Source: Deltaproteobacteria bacterium (GTDB taxonomy: Bacteria; Desulfobacterota; Binatia; UBA1149; SPBQ01). From it: 64,000 bases of DNA. The position numbers were made by a program, and so were the translations under genes. Below are positions 45,079 through 56,312 of the stretch, piece after piece. The DNA is taken from NCBI GenBank assembly GCA_029262375.1, contig JAJCZM010000058.1, positions 118,797 to 182,796 on the forward strand. Direction: 5' to 3'. The stretch's first letter is position 1. Each line of letters begins with the position of its first letter. The notes under the pieces were generated by a model. That model did no database searches. It was not told the DNA's origin and saw only the letters and a list, made by a program, of their open reading frames with translations.

Positions 45079-46107
45079 CTACGTGCCGCTAGAGTCGCCG
45101 TGGGTCCCCGGCACGTGTCGCCACCAGCCTTGGATCACCTGTACGTAGTTGGCACGTTCGTATGCCCGCGGATCAGGACAACGCTCCAAGCTCATGCTTC
45201 CCTGCATCTGTGACAGCGAGTCATACTCGTTTTGCTCGAGCCAGGCGACGAGGTCCTCTCGTACACGCGCGAGGCGGCCGGGGCCATGCATGAGCAACGC
45301 CGACACCATTTGAACGGCATGCGCACCGCACATCACCGCCTTCACCGCATCGGTTGAAGTATGCACACCGCCCGTTACCGCGAGCGACGCGTTCACACGA
45401 CCGCTGAGAACGGCGAGCCAGCGCAGCCGCATGAGCAACTCGCTTGAATCGGAGAGATGGAGACTATGCTCGACGTCGAGTGCTTCGACGTCTATGTCGG
45501 GCTGATAGAAGCGATTGAAGAGAACCAATCCGTCCATTCCGATCTCGTCTAGGCGTCGCGCGACGTTGGGCATCGACGTGTAGAACGGCGAGAGCTTCAC
45601 CGCCACGGGAATCCCGACCTTCGACCGCACTGCCGCGCAGAGCTCGACGGTTCGCTGTTCGATCGACGCGGCCGTTTCATCCAGGTCGGTCGAGATGCTG
45701 TACAGATTCAGCTCGAGCGCATCGGCACCGGCCTCCTCGATGAGGCCGGCGTGCTCGATCCATCCACCAAGCGAACTGCCGTTGAGCGAACCGATGACCG
45801 GCACGGAGACGCTGGCCTTGATGCGTGCGAGCATCTCAAGATAGTCGTCGGGACCGAACACAAAGCCTTCGGGCGACGGCAGATAGCTCGTCGCTTCCGA
45901 GAACGCCTCCGAATGCAGATCGGTCGCCGTATGTGCGGCCAACTGTTCGCCGATCAACTGCTCCTCGAACAGTGAGTGCATGACAATGGCAGCCGCCCCC
46001 GCGTCTTCGAGCTGCCGCACCGTGTCGAGATCGTCAACCAAGGGCGAAGCGCCGGGCATCAACGGGTGCGGTAAATCGAAGCCAAGATATTTCGTCGAAA
46101 GGTCCAT
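45079..46107 (-). CDS. Dihydroorotate dehydrogenase-like FMN protein linked to nifJ
   Basis: 342 residues of a TIM-barrel FMN oxidoreductase (PyrD/PreA type). It begins MDLSTKYLGFDLPHPLMPGA and has VPVIGSLNGSSLGGW, ADALELNLYSI, VAVKLSPFYTSM, LAVTGGVHTSTDAVKAVMCG and AHAVQMVSALL. It lacks an Fe-S domain. Its start, preceded by GAGAGG, lies 13 nt after the nifJ stop. The nifJ plus DHOD-like pair recurs in many anaerobes, where the second protein is thought to share electrons with ferredoxin or pyruvate oxidation. The precise reaction is unknown, and pyrimidine synthesis is not implied. Confidence 0.8.
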   Translation of the reverse strand: MDLSTKYLGFDLPHPLMPGASPLVDDLDTVRQLEDAGAAAIVMHSLFEEQLIGEQLAAHTATDLHSEAFSEATSYLPSPEGFVFGPDDYLEMLARIKASVSVPVIGSLNGSSLGGWIEHAGLIEEAGADALELNLYSISTDLDETAASIEQRTVELCAAVRSKVGIPVAVKLSPFYTSMPNVARRLDEIGMDGLVLFNRFYQPDIDVEALDVEHSLHLSDSSELLMRLRWLAVLSGRVNASLAVTGGVHTSTDAVKAVMCGAHAVQMVSALLMHGPGRLARVREDLVAWLEQNEYDSLSQMQGSMSLERCPDPRAYERANYVQVIQGWWRHVPGTHGDSSGT

Positions 46108-46120
46108 CTCGTATTCCTCT

Positions 46121-49735
<3,615 letters not shown>

Positions 49736-50172
49736 GCTCTCCTCTCCCCTGCGCGTCGATGCACGCAGTGCGGCGCACAGCCCCTGCCGACCGTCACGCT
49801 CCCCTCGCCGTTTTGATCGCCGCAGACCGCACGCGTACGCCAACGGCCTGCTCTCTTCACAGACAGAAGGAAGAGCATGCATCGTGCCAATAGAGCGCCC
49901 CTCGACACGCATCGCCGAAACCGCACTGCGGCTCGCTGGGCGCGAAAACCGATGGAAACCAGGCGTGCGCTCTTTCCAATACGCGCGAGAGCAGCAGTCG
50001 GAATTTCCGAAAATTGAGAAACCCAGGCGACTCCGACCAGCCGAAATCTGCGGATTGACAATTTGGGCGAAAGCGCACAAATTGTGCTTGCGCCCGATCG
50101 AAGACCGGGCGATGCTCAAGATGTGACCCGAGCTCTGCAAACAACGTCCCCCGAAACAGGAGATAGGAAATC
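49736..50172. other. Divergent intergenic region between nifJ and the cytochrome gene
   Basis: 437 bp without a credible gene; the open frame extending nifJ into it lacks homology. It should hold both promoters. The best candidate is described separately. The ribosome site CAGGAGA precedes the gene on the right. Confidence 0.5.
50055..50087 (+). promoter_or_regulatory. Candidate promoter with overlapping palindrome upstream of the 50173 cytochrome gene
   Basis: A perfect TTGACA (50055-50060) is followed, where a -10 box would fall, by GCACAAATTGTGC (50075-50087). That is a perfect 6-bp inverted repeat with a one-base centre. The -10 itself (CAAATT) is weak, as expected for a regulated promoter. 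The palindrome is a plausible binding site for an unknown regulator. Confidence 0.4.
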
Positions 50173-51165
50173 ATGAAGACCTGGCAATCCATCCTGGTAG
50201 CAGTCGTACTCGTCGGATTCGCGGCGCAGGCACAAGCCGATCGTGGCGACTGTGGCCAACCCATTACGGACGGCGCCCATCCCACCGCGTCCGATGCTCT
50301 GTACACATTGAAAGCCGCCGTCGGCATGCACGAGTGCGAAGGGGCCGTCTGCGATGTCGATGCGGACTGCCAAATCGGCGCCTCCGACGCATTGCTCACC
50401 CTGCACGGTTCCTTGAACGGATCGCGCTTCGACGATTGCGCAACAGCCTGCGATGAGCCGGTTGCCTGCGGCAAGAGCAGCGCACCGCAGTGTGGAGGCA
50501 TTTGTCCCGCCGGAGAAGCCTGCATCCTCGACGAGTTCGGCCTATCGACCTGGTCAGCGCTACAGGGCTACGACGACGACTCGGATTCGGATTCGGATGC
50601 CTATTCAGATGGCACGAGCGACGTCGAGGACGATTCGGACGGCGACAGCGACATCGATGACGACTCCGACGCCGACTCAGATGGCGACAGCGACATCGAC
50701 GACGACTCCGACGGCGGCGGCAACACAGATCTGCACTGCATCTGTTTCCCCACCGACTTGCCGACGACAACGACGAGCCTCCCCTCGCCGACGACAAGCA
50801 CGACCACCACGACCAGCACGACGCTGCCGGCACCGTCTACGACCACCACCACGCTGGCACCACCGGACACGACCACTACGACGCTAGTCGCACCAACCAC
50901 CACGAGCTCGACAACGACGACGACGAGCACGAGCACCACGACGCTCGGCGCCAACCCCGTGTTGGGCCAGGCGATCTACGACTCGAACTGCATGGTCTGC
51001 CACAAGGCCGGATCGCACGACACGTCGGGTTTCGCACCGAATCTCGCGGGTAAGGCGGGTAAGTTGCGAAACAACGTGACTTCGATCACCGGAGATCATC
51101 CGTCAGGACTGGTGTTCACGGACGACGAGATAGCGGATCTGGCTGCGTTCCTCAGCAGTCTCTAA
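50173..51165 (+). CDS. Exported monohaem cytochrome c with dockerin-like module, Asp/Ser repeats and Thr-rich linker
   Basis: 330 residues. The signal peptide is SILVAVVLVGFAAQAQA. Residues about 25-95 are a Cys-framed dockerin-like module (CGQPITDG, PTASDALYTLKAAVG, CDVDADCQIGASDALLTL). A short Cys segment (about 98-125) follows, then about 50 residues of Asp/Ser repeats (SDSDSDAYSDG type) and about 65 Thr/Ser residues with Leu-Pro/Ala-Pro. A C-terminal class I cytochrome domain has CMVCH haem attachment and conserved FAPNLAGKAGKL. The acidic repeats may bind calcium; the Thr stretch looks like an extended, possibly glycosylated, spacer. The layout is shared with the proteins at 56313 and 59508. 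Probably surface-exposed or periplasmic electron carrier. Confidence 0.75.
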   Translation: MKTWQSILVAVVLVGFAAQAQADRGDCGQPITDGAHPTASDALYTLKAAVGMHECEGAVCDVDADCQIGASDALLTLHGSLNGSRFDDCATACDEPVACGKSSAPQCGGICPAGEACILDEFGLSTWSALQGYDDDSDSDSDAYSDGTSDVEDDSDGDSDIDDDSDADSDGDSDIDDDSDGGGNTDLHCICFPTDLPTTTTSLPSPTTSTTTTTSTTLPAPSTTTTTLAPPDTTTTTLVAPTTTSSTTTTTSTSTTTLGANPVLGQAIYDSNCMVCHKAGSHDTSGFAPNLAGKAGKLRNNVTSITGDHPSGLVFTDDEIADLAAFLSSL

Positions 51166-51187
51166 CACCGTCTCTTCTGTAACCTAG

Positions 51188-51223
51188 AGTCGAGTAGGCG
51201 CCGCCCAGCGCGCCTACTCGACT
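51188..51223 (+). terminator. Strong hairpin downstream of the cytochrome gene
   Basis: A perfect 13-bp inverted repeat, AGTCGAGTAGGCG / CGCCTACTCGACT, with a 10-nt loop, begins 22 nt after the stop codon. There is no T-tract, so it is either a Rho-aided terminator or an mRNA-stability hairpin. Confidence 0.6.
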
Positions 51224-51455
51224 CCCGCCCCATCGATAGGCGGGAAAGACCGCGTATTGCCCTCAACGCGTTACCGACGCCGGGAACCTCTCGCTCGGTC
51301 ATTGCCAAGTTTGAGAATTCTCGCTGCGTGCCCCTCACGAAATCGCGAACAACGGAGCAACGCCGCCACGGCACAGGTGGCACGAATTCTGCTGTGTTCT
51401 TATAGTGGTCCTCGGCATCGCCCGTAAGGTGGCGGCCCACAGGAGAGGTATAGCC

Positions 51456-52283
51456 ATGGTCGATTCGCTAGATCGTTCGGCAGACGAGATTCGTGAAGTC
51501 GTGCGTGATCGCTACGCGGAGATCGCTCGCGACGGTTCCATCGCAAATACCGGTGCAGCGGACTCCCCCGCCCCGCGGCAGATCGCCGAAGCCGTAGGAT
51601 ACACGGCCGACGACACGGCCTGTGTGCCCGACGGAGCGAACCTCGGTGTCGGCTGTGGCGCACCGCACGCTCTCGCCGCGATCGCCGAGGGAGAAACGGT
51701 GCTGGACCTCGGCTCCGGCGCGGGATTCGACGTATTCCTAGCGGCACGTGCGGCCGGTCCAACGGGCACCGCGATCGGTGTCGACATGACCGACGAGATG
51801 CTCGACAAAGCGCGCGCGAATGCTCGCCAAGGCGGCTTCGAAAACGTCGAGTTCCGAAAAGGATATCTCGAAGCGCTCCCCATCGACGACGACAGCATCG
51901 ACGTCGTGATTTCCAACTGCGTGATCAATCTGGTGCCGGACAAGGCCGTCGTCTATCGCGAGATCGCACGCGTGCTACGGCCCGGCGGACGTGTGGTGAT
52001 CAGCGATGTGGTCATCGATGCCCCACTACCCGAGGTCATCGCAAGCGATGTCGCGGCACTGACGGGCTGCGCCGCCGGCGCCTCGCTACGCCCGGACTAC
52101 CTCGAGACGATTGCCGCTGCCGGCCTGGCCCATGTCGAAGTTCTCGACGACAAATGCTTCGGCTCGGTGCTGCTGACGATGGTCCCGCCGGAGCTCCTCG
52201 CCAAGGTCGAGAACGCGGGCATCGACGTACAGGCCACCATCGAGACCGTACGTTCGCTCACGATACGGGCGCAGAAGCCGTAG
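51456..52283 (+). CDS. arsM: Arsenite S-adenosylmethionine methyltransferase
   Basis: 275 residues. All three As(III)-binding cysteines of ArsM can be placed: Cys67 in ANLGVGCGAPHAL, Cys155 in ISNCVINLVPDK and Cys205 in LTGCAAGA. The SAM motif is VLDLGSGAGFDVFLAARA. It methylates arsenite to mono-, di- and trimethyl species in the cytosol, giving resistance. The chosen ATG follows AGGAGAGG. No arsR or efflux gene is adjacent, and the gene interrupts the cytochrome locus. A CBS-domain gene follows after about 60 nt in the same direction. Confidence 0.9.
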   Translation: MVDSLDRSADEIREVVRDRYAEIARDGSIANTGAADSPAPRQIAEAVGYTADDTACVPDGANLGVGCGAPHALAAIAEGETVLDLGSGAGFDVFLAARAAGPTGTAIGVDMTDEMLDKARANARQGGFENVEFRKGYLEALPIDDDSIDVVISNCVINLVPDKAVVYREIARVLRPGGRVVISDVVIDAPLPEVIASDVAALTGCAAGASLRPDYLETIAAAGLAHVEVLDDKCFGSVLLTMVPPELLAKVENAGIDVQATIETVRSLTIRAQKP

Positions 52284-52344
52284 CCACGCACAGCCGGCGG
52301 TTAGCGGCCGGCCGTGCCCTGACGAATTGCGAGGAGAAACGATC

Positions 52345-52824
52345 ATGAAACGTGTGGCGACTACAGCAGAAGACGTAATGTCGGCAGAAGTCATATCGGT
52401 CGGCTCCGACGAGAGCCTGCTGGCACTGGACACGTGTCTGCGCGCCGCCGGCATTAGCGGAGCACCGGTCATCGACGACGAGAAATTGGTGGGCATCATC
52501 TCGCGGTCCGACATTGCGCGACAAGTATCGGTGGAGGGTGCCTGGTCGGAGATCGCCCACGAATTCGACGATCAATGGCGCGATCCGGACCCAAATCGCA
52601 GCCAGACCGTCGGCGCCGAGATCGGTGAACGGCTCGCGAAACTATCGGTGTCGGACGCGATGATTCACGAGGTCGACACAGTCTCGCGAGACACCTCACT
52701 CAAAGAAGTCGCCACACGCATGCTGCGCGCACGCCATAGACGACTGGTCGTGCTCGAAGACGACCTAGTAGTTGGGATCGTCACCGCGAGCGACCTGGTG
52801 GCGCTCATACGCGACGAATGGTAA
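52345..52824 (+). CDS. CBS-domain pair protein
   Basis: About 159 residues made of two CBS motifs: AEDVMSAEVISVGSDESLLA with LVGIISRSDIARQV, and VSDAMIHEVDTVSRDTSLKE with VVGIVTASDLVAL. They are separated by an insert of about 40 residues (ISRSD to SVSDA). Stand-alone CBS pairs sense adenine nucleotides or SAM and regulate partners. The start follows GAGGAGA. Its target is unknown. The convergent cytochrome gene ends 7 nt away. Confidence 0.85.
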   Translation: MKRVATTAEDVMSAEVISVGSDESLLALDTCLRAAGISGAPVIDDEKLVGIISRSDIARQVSVEGAWSEIAHEFDDQWRDPDPNRSQTVGAEIGERLAKLSVSDAMIHEVDTVSRDTSLKEVATRMLRARHRRLVVLEDDLVVGIVTASDLVALIRDEW

Positions 52825-52831
52825 CCGCCGA

Positions 52832-53287
52832 TCAGTCGGACGGGTTGAGCGGGTTGAGAATGTCGAGTACGTAGTCGGCCAGCGCCGCGATTTCCTCGGC
52901 GTTCATCTTCTCGTTGTACGGCTTCATCAGAACTTTGCCGGATTCGTCCTTCATTCCTTCGGACAGCGTCTTGATCATTGCGTCACGGTCGAAGCCGGCC
53001 CGTACCTCAGCGTCGGTCAGGTCTCGCACCTTCTTCATCTTACCGGCCTTGGTATCGCCTTTGCCATCGTCACCGTGACACGACTTGCAGTGCTTGGCCC
53101 ATAGAGGCGCAGTATCGATCGCAGCAGCGCCGGCGGCAGCGGCGGCAGGTGCCGGTGCGGCTTCCGGTTGGCCGTCTTCCGCTAACGCTGAAGACGGAGT
53201 CTCCGTTGCGATTACCGCAAAAACACCGATCGCAGTCGCGAGTACGAGTGCGATACCAACCAATCGAATATCTAGCTTCTTCATCAT
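52832..53287 (-). CDS. Small periplasmic monohaem cytochrome c
   Basis: About 151 residues. An N-terminal signal or anchor (LVGIALVLATAIGVFAVIA) is followed by an Ala/Pro-rich linker and a class I cytochrome c domain with CKSCHGDDGKGDTKAGK and an axial Met candidate in VLMKPYNEKM. The ATG shares a base with the stop of the outer-membrane barrel gene (TGATG), so the pair is translationally coupled. It probably shuttles electrons in the periplasm between the ImcH-like protein and the outer-membrane complex (inference). Confidence 0.85.
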   Translation of the reverse strand: MMKKLDIRLVGIALVLATAIGVFAVIATETPSSALAEDGQPEAAPAPAAAAAGAAAIDTAPLWAKHCKSCHGDDGKGDTKAGKMKKVRDLTDAEVRAGFDRDAMIKTLSEGMKDESGKVLMKPYNEKMNAEEIAALADYVLDILNPLNPSD

Positions 53288-55395
53288 CAAAATTTCACCT
53301 CTAGCGAGCCGGTGAGAGCGGACAGCTCGTAGTCGTTGTTGCCGCCCGAGCGGTCATCGTCGTTCTTGAAATAAGCATACCGTAGACGCGTCGCAAGAGC
53401 ATCGGTCCACTGGCGCCGCAGCGACAGCGACACGCCATGCTCTTCGGCATCGGCTCCGTAGGGCTGGCTGACGAGTGAATTGTCCGTGTAGTTATCTGCG
53501 CGATAGAAGAAGTATCGATTCTCCAAGTCCGTCTTCTCGTCGAGGGCAATGCCGACATTGACGGTCGCGTTCCAGTAGTCGTTTTCGAAATCCGGCACGG
53601 TATCGCCGACACCACCGCCCACCGAGTTCGTCGGAGTATCGGTCTTGCTATCCACGTAGCGCACATCCGCCTGCACGTACATGGACGCCGTAGGCGACCA
53701 TGTCGCGCTGCCCGATATCGAATGCGTCTGGATTTCGGCAGCACGGACCTCTCGCAGCGCTTGGGATGCGTTACCTATCTCGGTTTGCGCAATGTCGAAG
53801 CGCGCCGTCAGTCGCAACGTATCGTGCGCGGTCCACGTTGCGCGCAGGTCACCGCCGCGCGTCGTAATGTCTTCAGCCGTGATGTAGGCTGGCAAGCGAT
53901 TGTTAGACGTGTTGTCGGACGTCGAATCCACGCGATGCGTGTAGTCATTCTGGCGGTTCTCGTAGCGATAGCGTCCCGCAAAATTCAAGCGCGAGTGCGG
54001 GTACCACATCCCGCCCAGCGTGTACTTCGCCGCCCTCAGGTCAGAGTCGGTTTCGCGGAGTAGATCGACGGCAGCAGTCGCGGTCTCGACCTCGGTCTCG
54101 TCGAGGTCGATGTCGGCCTGCTCCCAGTTCGCACGAAAATACAAAACCAGATTCTCGAAACCGGTATGGCGCAATTCGAAACGCTCGGCCATTCGTCTAA
54201 TTTTCGAATCGGTATCAACGGAGAGATCTTCCGTACTCGAAGCCAGTCCCGGAGGAAATCCCACGTTGGACTCAGTGAACGCCGAATCGCTTTCGATTTC
54301 GGTTGCCTCCCCGCGGACACGAAGTGTCAGTCGGAAGTCATCGTTCGGCTGCACCAGCCAGGTAAGCGCTCCCACATGTCTACGGAGCTCCGAATCGCCC
54401 GATAGATCGAAGAAGCCCTCGTCGAACGGTTGGCGATTCGCCAGCGCGGGATCGTAGGCCGATCCGAACATCTCGCCGTAGACGCGACTGCCGCCGAGTT
54501 CATTTTGCAGATTCGTGTAGGCGTACGACGCGGATACGCGTGCGCGACCGTCGGCCATCGGCGTCGTGCTGTAGGCGTGCACGCTGTAGACGTCGGAATC
54601 GATCGAATCTCGTTGCGTCACGAAACGCTCGGCGCCGACATCACCGGGTCGTCTGGCGAAGTTGAGCGAGTTGTCCAACTCAGCCGACTCATACGTAAAC
54701 GCCGCGCCGACCTCGGTGTCGGACAGTTCGGGTAAATCCTGCGATATCTTTAGAGCGACGATGTGCCGCGTTTCATCGACGTCGCGAAACGCCGGTGTGA
54801 TGCCGCGGTTTCCAAGCCCGCCGGTATCACTGCTGTCCCCCCATATCGTCGAGGATTTTTCGCCGTCTCGGAACATGTGATCGTATCGCAGCGTGAGCTC
54901 GGGCAAGCCCGGCACGCGCATGCCGCCTTCGAACCACGCTCGGCCGCGATCGAGCTCGAGACCTTCTCCGAAGATGCTGGGAAACGCTCCGGTTTGAGGG
55001 AAAAAGCCACCGGACCCGTCGTAGTAGGTCCGAAATTCCTTGTAACCGGCCGAGACGAAGCCCTTCTCCGGCTGTTTAAAGTCCAGTGTGAGAAGGTAAT
55101 CGCTGTTGTCGACGATCGCACGCCCTTCGAGCAACATGCTCTCGCCCTCGTCGCCGTACCACTCCATCCGCAGCGCTTCGAGTCCGCCGACCACATCGTC
55201 ATCGCCTAGCCCGTGGCGCCTGCTGACCTGATGCTCATCGTCGTCGGTCCACACTCCCGTCACCGAGGTCACGACAGTGGAGTCGATAAGTTCCATTTCT
55301 GCGTGGGCATCGCAGGCGCACAGGACGACAGCGCCGACGACGATCATGGCCAACGCGGTACCGTACGGATATCGCGTCATTCGTAGCTCTGACAT
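53287..55395 (-). CDS. Outer-membrane beta-barrel protein of a porin-cytochrome complex
   Basis: About 702 residues with a signal peptide (TALAMIVVGAVVLCACDAHA). The body alternates polar and aromatic strands throughout (SYAYTNLQNELGG, NFAGRYRYENRQNDYTH, NRYFFYRADNYTDN) and ends in Phe (LTGSLEVKF), the barrel-assembly signal. Acidic turns are frequent. The size and the setting between a multihaem putative lipoprotein and a periplasmic cytochrome match MtrB/PioB/OmbB-type conduits that sheath a multihaem cytochrome across the outer membrane. Sequence identity to those is not obvious, so the role rests on architecture and context. A start six codons further upstream is possible. Confidence 0.7.
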   Translation of the reverse strand: MSELRMTRYPYGTALAMIVVGAVVLCACDAHAEMELIDSTVVTSVTGVWTDDDEHQVSRRHGLGDDDVVGGLEALRMEWYGDEGESMLLEGRAIVDNSDYLLTLDFKQPEKGFVSAGYKEFRTYYDGSGGFFPQTGAFPSIFGEGLELDRGRAWFEGGMRVPGLPELTLRYDHMFRDGEKSSTIWGDSSDTGGLGNRGITPAFRDVDETRHIVALKISQDLPELSDTEVGAAFTYESAELDNSLNFARRPGDVGAERFVTQRDSIDSDVYSVHAYSTTPMADGRARVSASYAYTNLQNELGGSRVYGEMFGSAYDPALANRQPFDEGFFDLSGDSELRRHVGALTWLVQPNDDFRLTLRVRGEATEIESDSAFTESNVGFPPGLASSTEDLSVDTDSKIRRMAERFELRHTGFENLVLYFRANWEQADIDLDETEVETATAAVDLLRETDSDLRAAKYTLGGMWYPHSRLNFAGRYRYENRQNDYTHRVDSTSDNTSNNRLPAYITAEDITTRGGDLRATWTAHDTLRLTARFDIAQTEIGNASQALREVRAAEIQTHSISGSATWSPTASMYVQADVRYVDSKTDTPTNSVGGGVGDTVPDFENDYWNATVNVGIALDEKTDLENRYFFYRADNYTDNSLVSQPYGADAEEHGVSLSLRRQWTDALATRLRYAYFKNDDDRSGGNNDYELSALTGSLEVKF

Positions 55396-55418
55396 TGCAT
55401 TCTCCGTAGGCATCTCGC

Positions 55419-56213
55419 TCAGAAGCGAAGCGACGAGTTGACGTTCGAACCGTGCACGGCTTCATGGCAGCCGGCGCTCCAACACGAGCCACGCTGCAAA
55501 AAGGAAGCGTGGTTGCGGCCACCAATGAGAATTTCGTTCGCCGCTACCTGTTCCTGATAGTGGCACTTCAGACAGAGCGTCGAATTGCGCTCGGTCAACA
55601 TCTTGTCGTTGGGTGAACCGTGCGGCTCGTGGCAGGTCGTGCAGCCTTCCCGCAGCGCTTCGTGCTCAAAGACATGTGGCCCCCGCTGTGCGGCGTGGCA
55701 ATCCAAACATCCTTCGTTGATCGACTGCAGAGCTGTACCACCCGACTCTATCGCCGGCCCTCGATGGGGTTCATGACAGTCACCACATGAAACTCTCCCC
55801 GTACTCAGTTCGAGCGGGCCTCCCGTAAGAGGATGACTGTGCGGCAGTGCAAACTGACCGCGCTTATCGACGTGACACTGGAAGCAGGTCTCGGGTGAAT
55901 CGCGCGGATTGACGATCGTCCCGCTCTCGCCACCGGACTCGGTGTGCAAACTACCGGCACCGTGGCAGGACTCGCAGCCGATCGATCGCGCGTTTTCTCC
56001 CTGCACCTGCAACATGGAGTGCGTCGCGGTCTCGAACTGCGCGGTCACGTCCACGTGGCAATCGGCACATTCGCCCGAGCCGACAAACTCGGCACCGGGA
56101 ATCGTCGGTGGCGCAAGAAGCGTACGGCTGGTCGCAACACATGCGTAGACCGAAAGTGCCGCACACAATCCGATCGCGCCCCTGCCAAGGTTCCGAACTG
56201 CTTTCGAACTCAT
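55419..56213 (-). CDS. DmsE-like octahaem c-type cytochrome, probable lipoprotein
   Basis: 264 residues. The N-terminal hydrophobic segment ends at VYAC, a possible lipobox. Seven CxxCH motifs (CADCH, CESCH, CFQCH, CGDCH, CLDCH, CTTCH, CLKCH) are followed by an unusual CX4CH (CWSAGCH) near the end. The stretch LPHSHPLTGG, QSINEGCLDCHAAQRGPHVF and TCHEPHGSPNDKMLT match the C-terminal two thirds of DmsE/MtrA-type decahaem cytochromes that plug outer-membrane barrels. Two haems are missing relative to that family. The barrel gene follows within 30 nt, so together they are a likely conduit across the outer membrane. Confidence 0.8.
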   Translation of the reverse strand: MSSKAVRNLGRGAIGLCAALSVYACVATSRTLLAPPTIPGAEFVGSGECADCHVDVTAQFETATHSMLQVQGENARSIGCESCHGAGSLHTESGGESGTIVNPRDSPETCFQCHVDKRGQFALPHSHPLTGGPLELSTGRVSCGDCHEPHRGPAIESGGTALQSINEGCLDCHAAQRGPHVFEHEALREGCTTCHEPHGSPNDKMLTERNSTLCLKCHYQEQVAANEILIGGRNHASFLQRGSCWSAGCHEAVHGSNVNSSLRF

Positions 56214-56248
56214 TGATTCCCCTAACGATCGTCTTTCATCGAGTGTGC

Positions 56249-56302
56249 ACGCCGGAGCCCCAGCCCAGGCCCATCAGGCCCACCGGGCCCAGGCTCCGGC
56301 GT
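56249..56302 (-). terminator. Hairpin after the nonahaem cytochrome gene
   Basis: An 11-bp inverted repeat, ACGCCGGAGCC / GGCTCCGGCGT, encloses a GGGCC-rich loop with further internal pairing. It starts 10 nt after the stop codon, in the 99-bp gap before the octahaem gene. It could terminate, or attenuate, transcription between the two cytochrome genes. Confidence 0.5.
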
Positions 56303-56312
56303 ACCTCGCATC

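Noticed and set aside
49736..50140. Upstream extension of the nifJ frame by 135 codons
   Set aside because: The extension is Arg/Ser-rich, lacks family similarity and a ribosome site, and the family start with a strong ribosome site lies at 49735.
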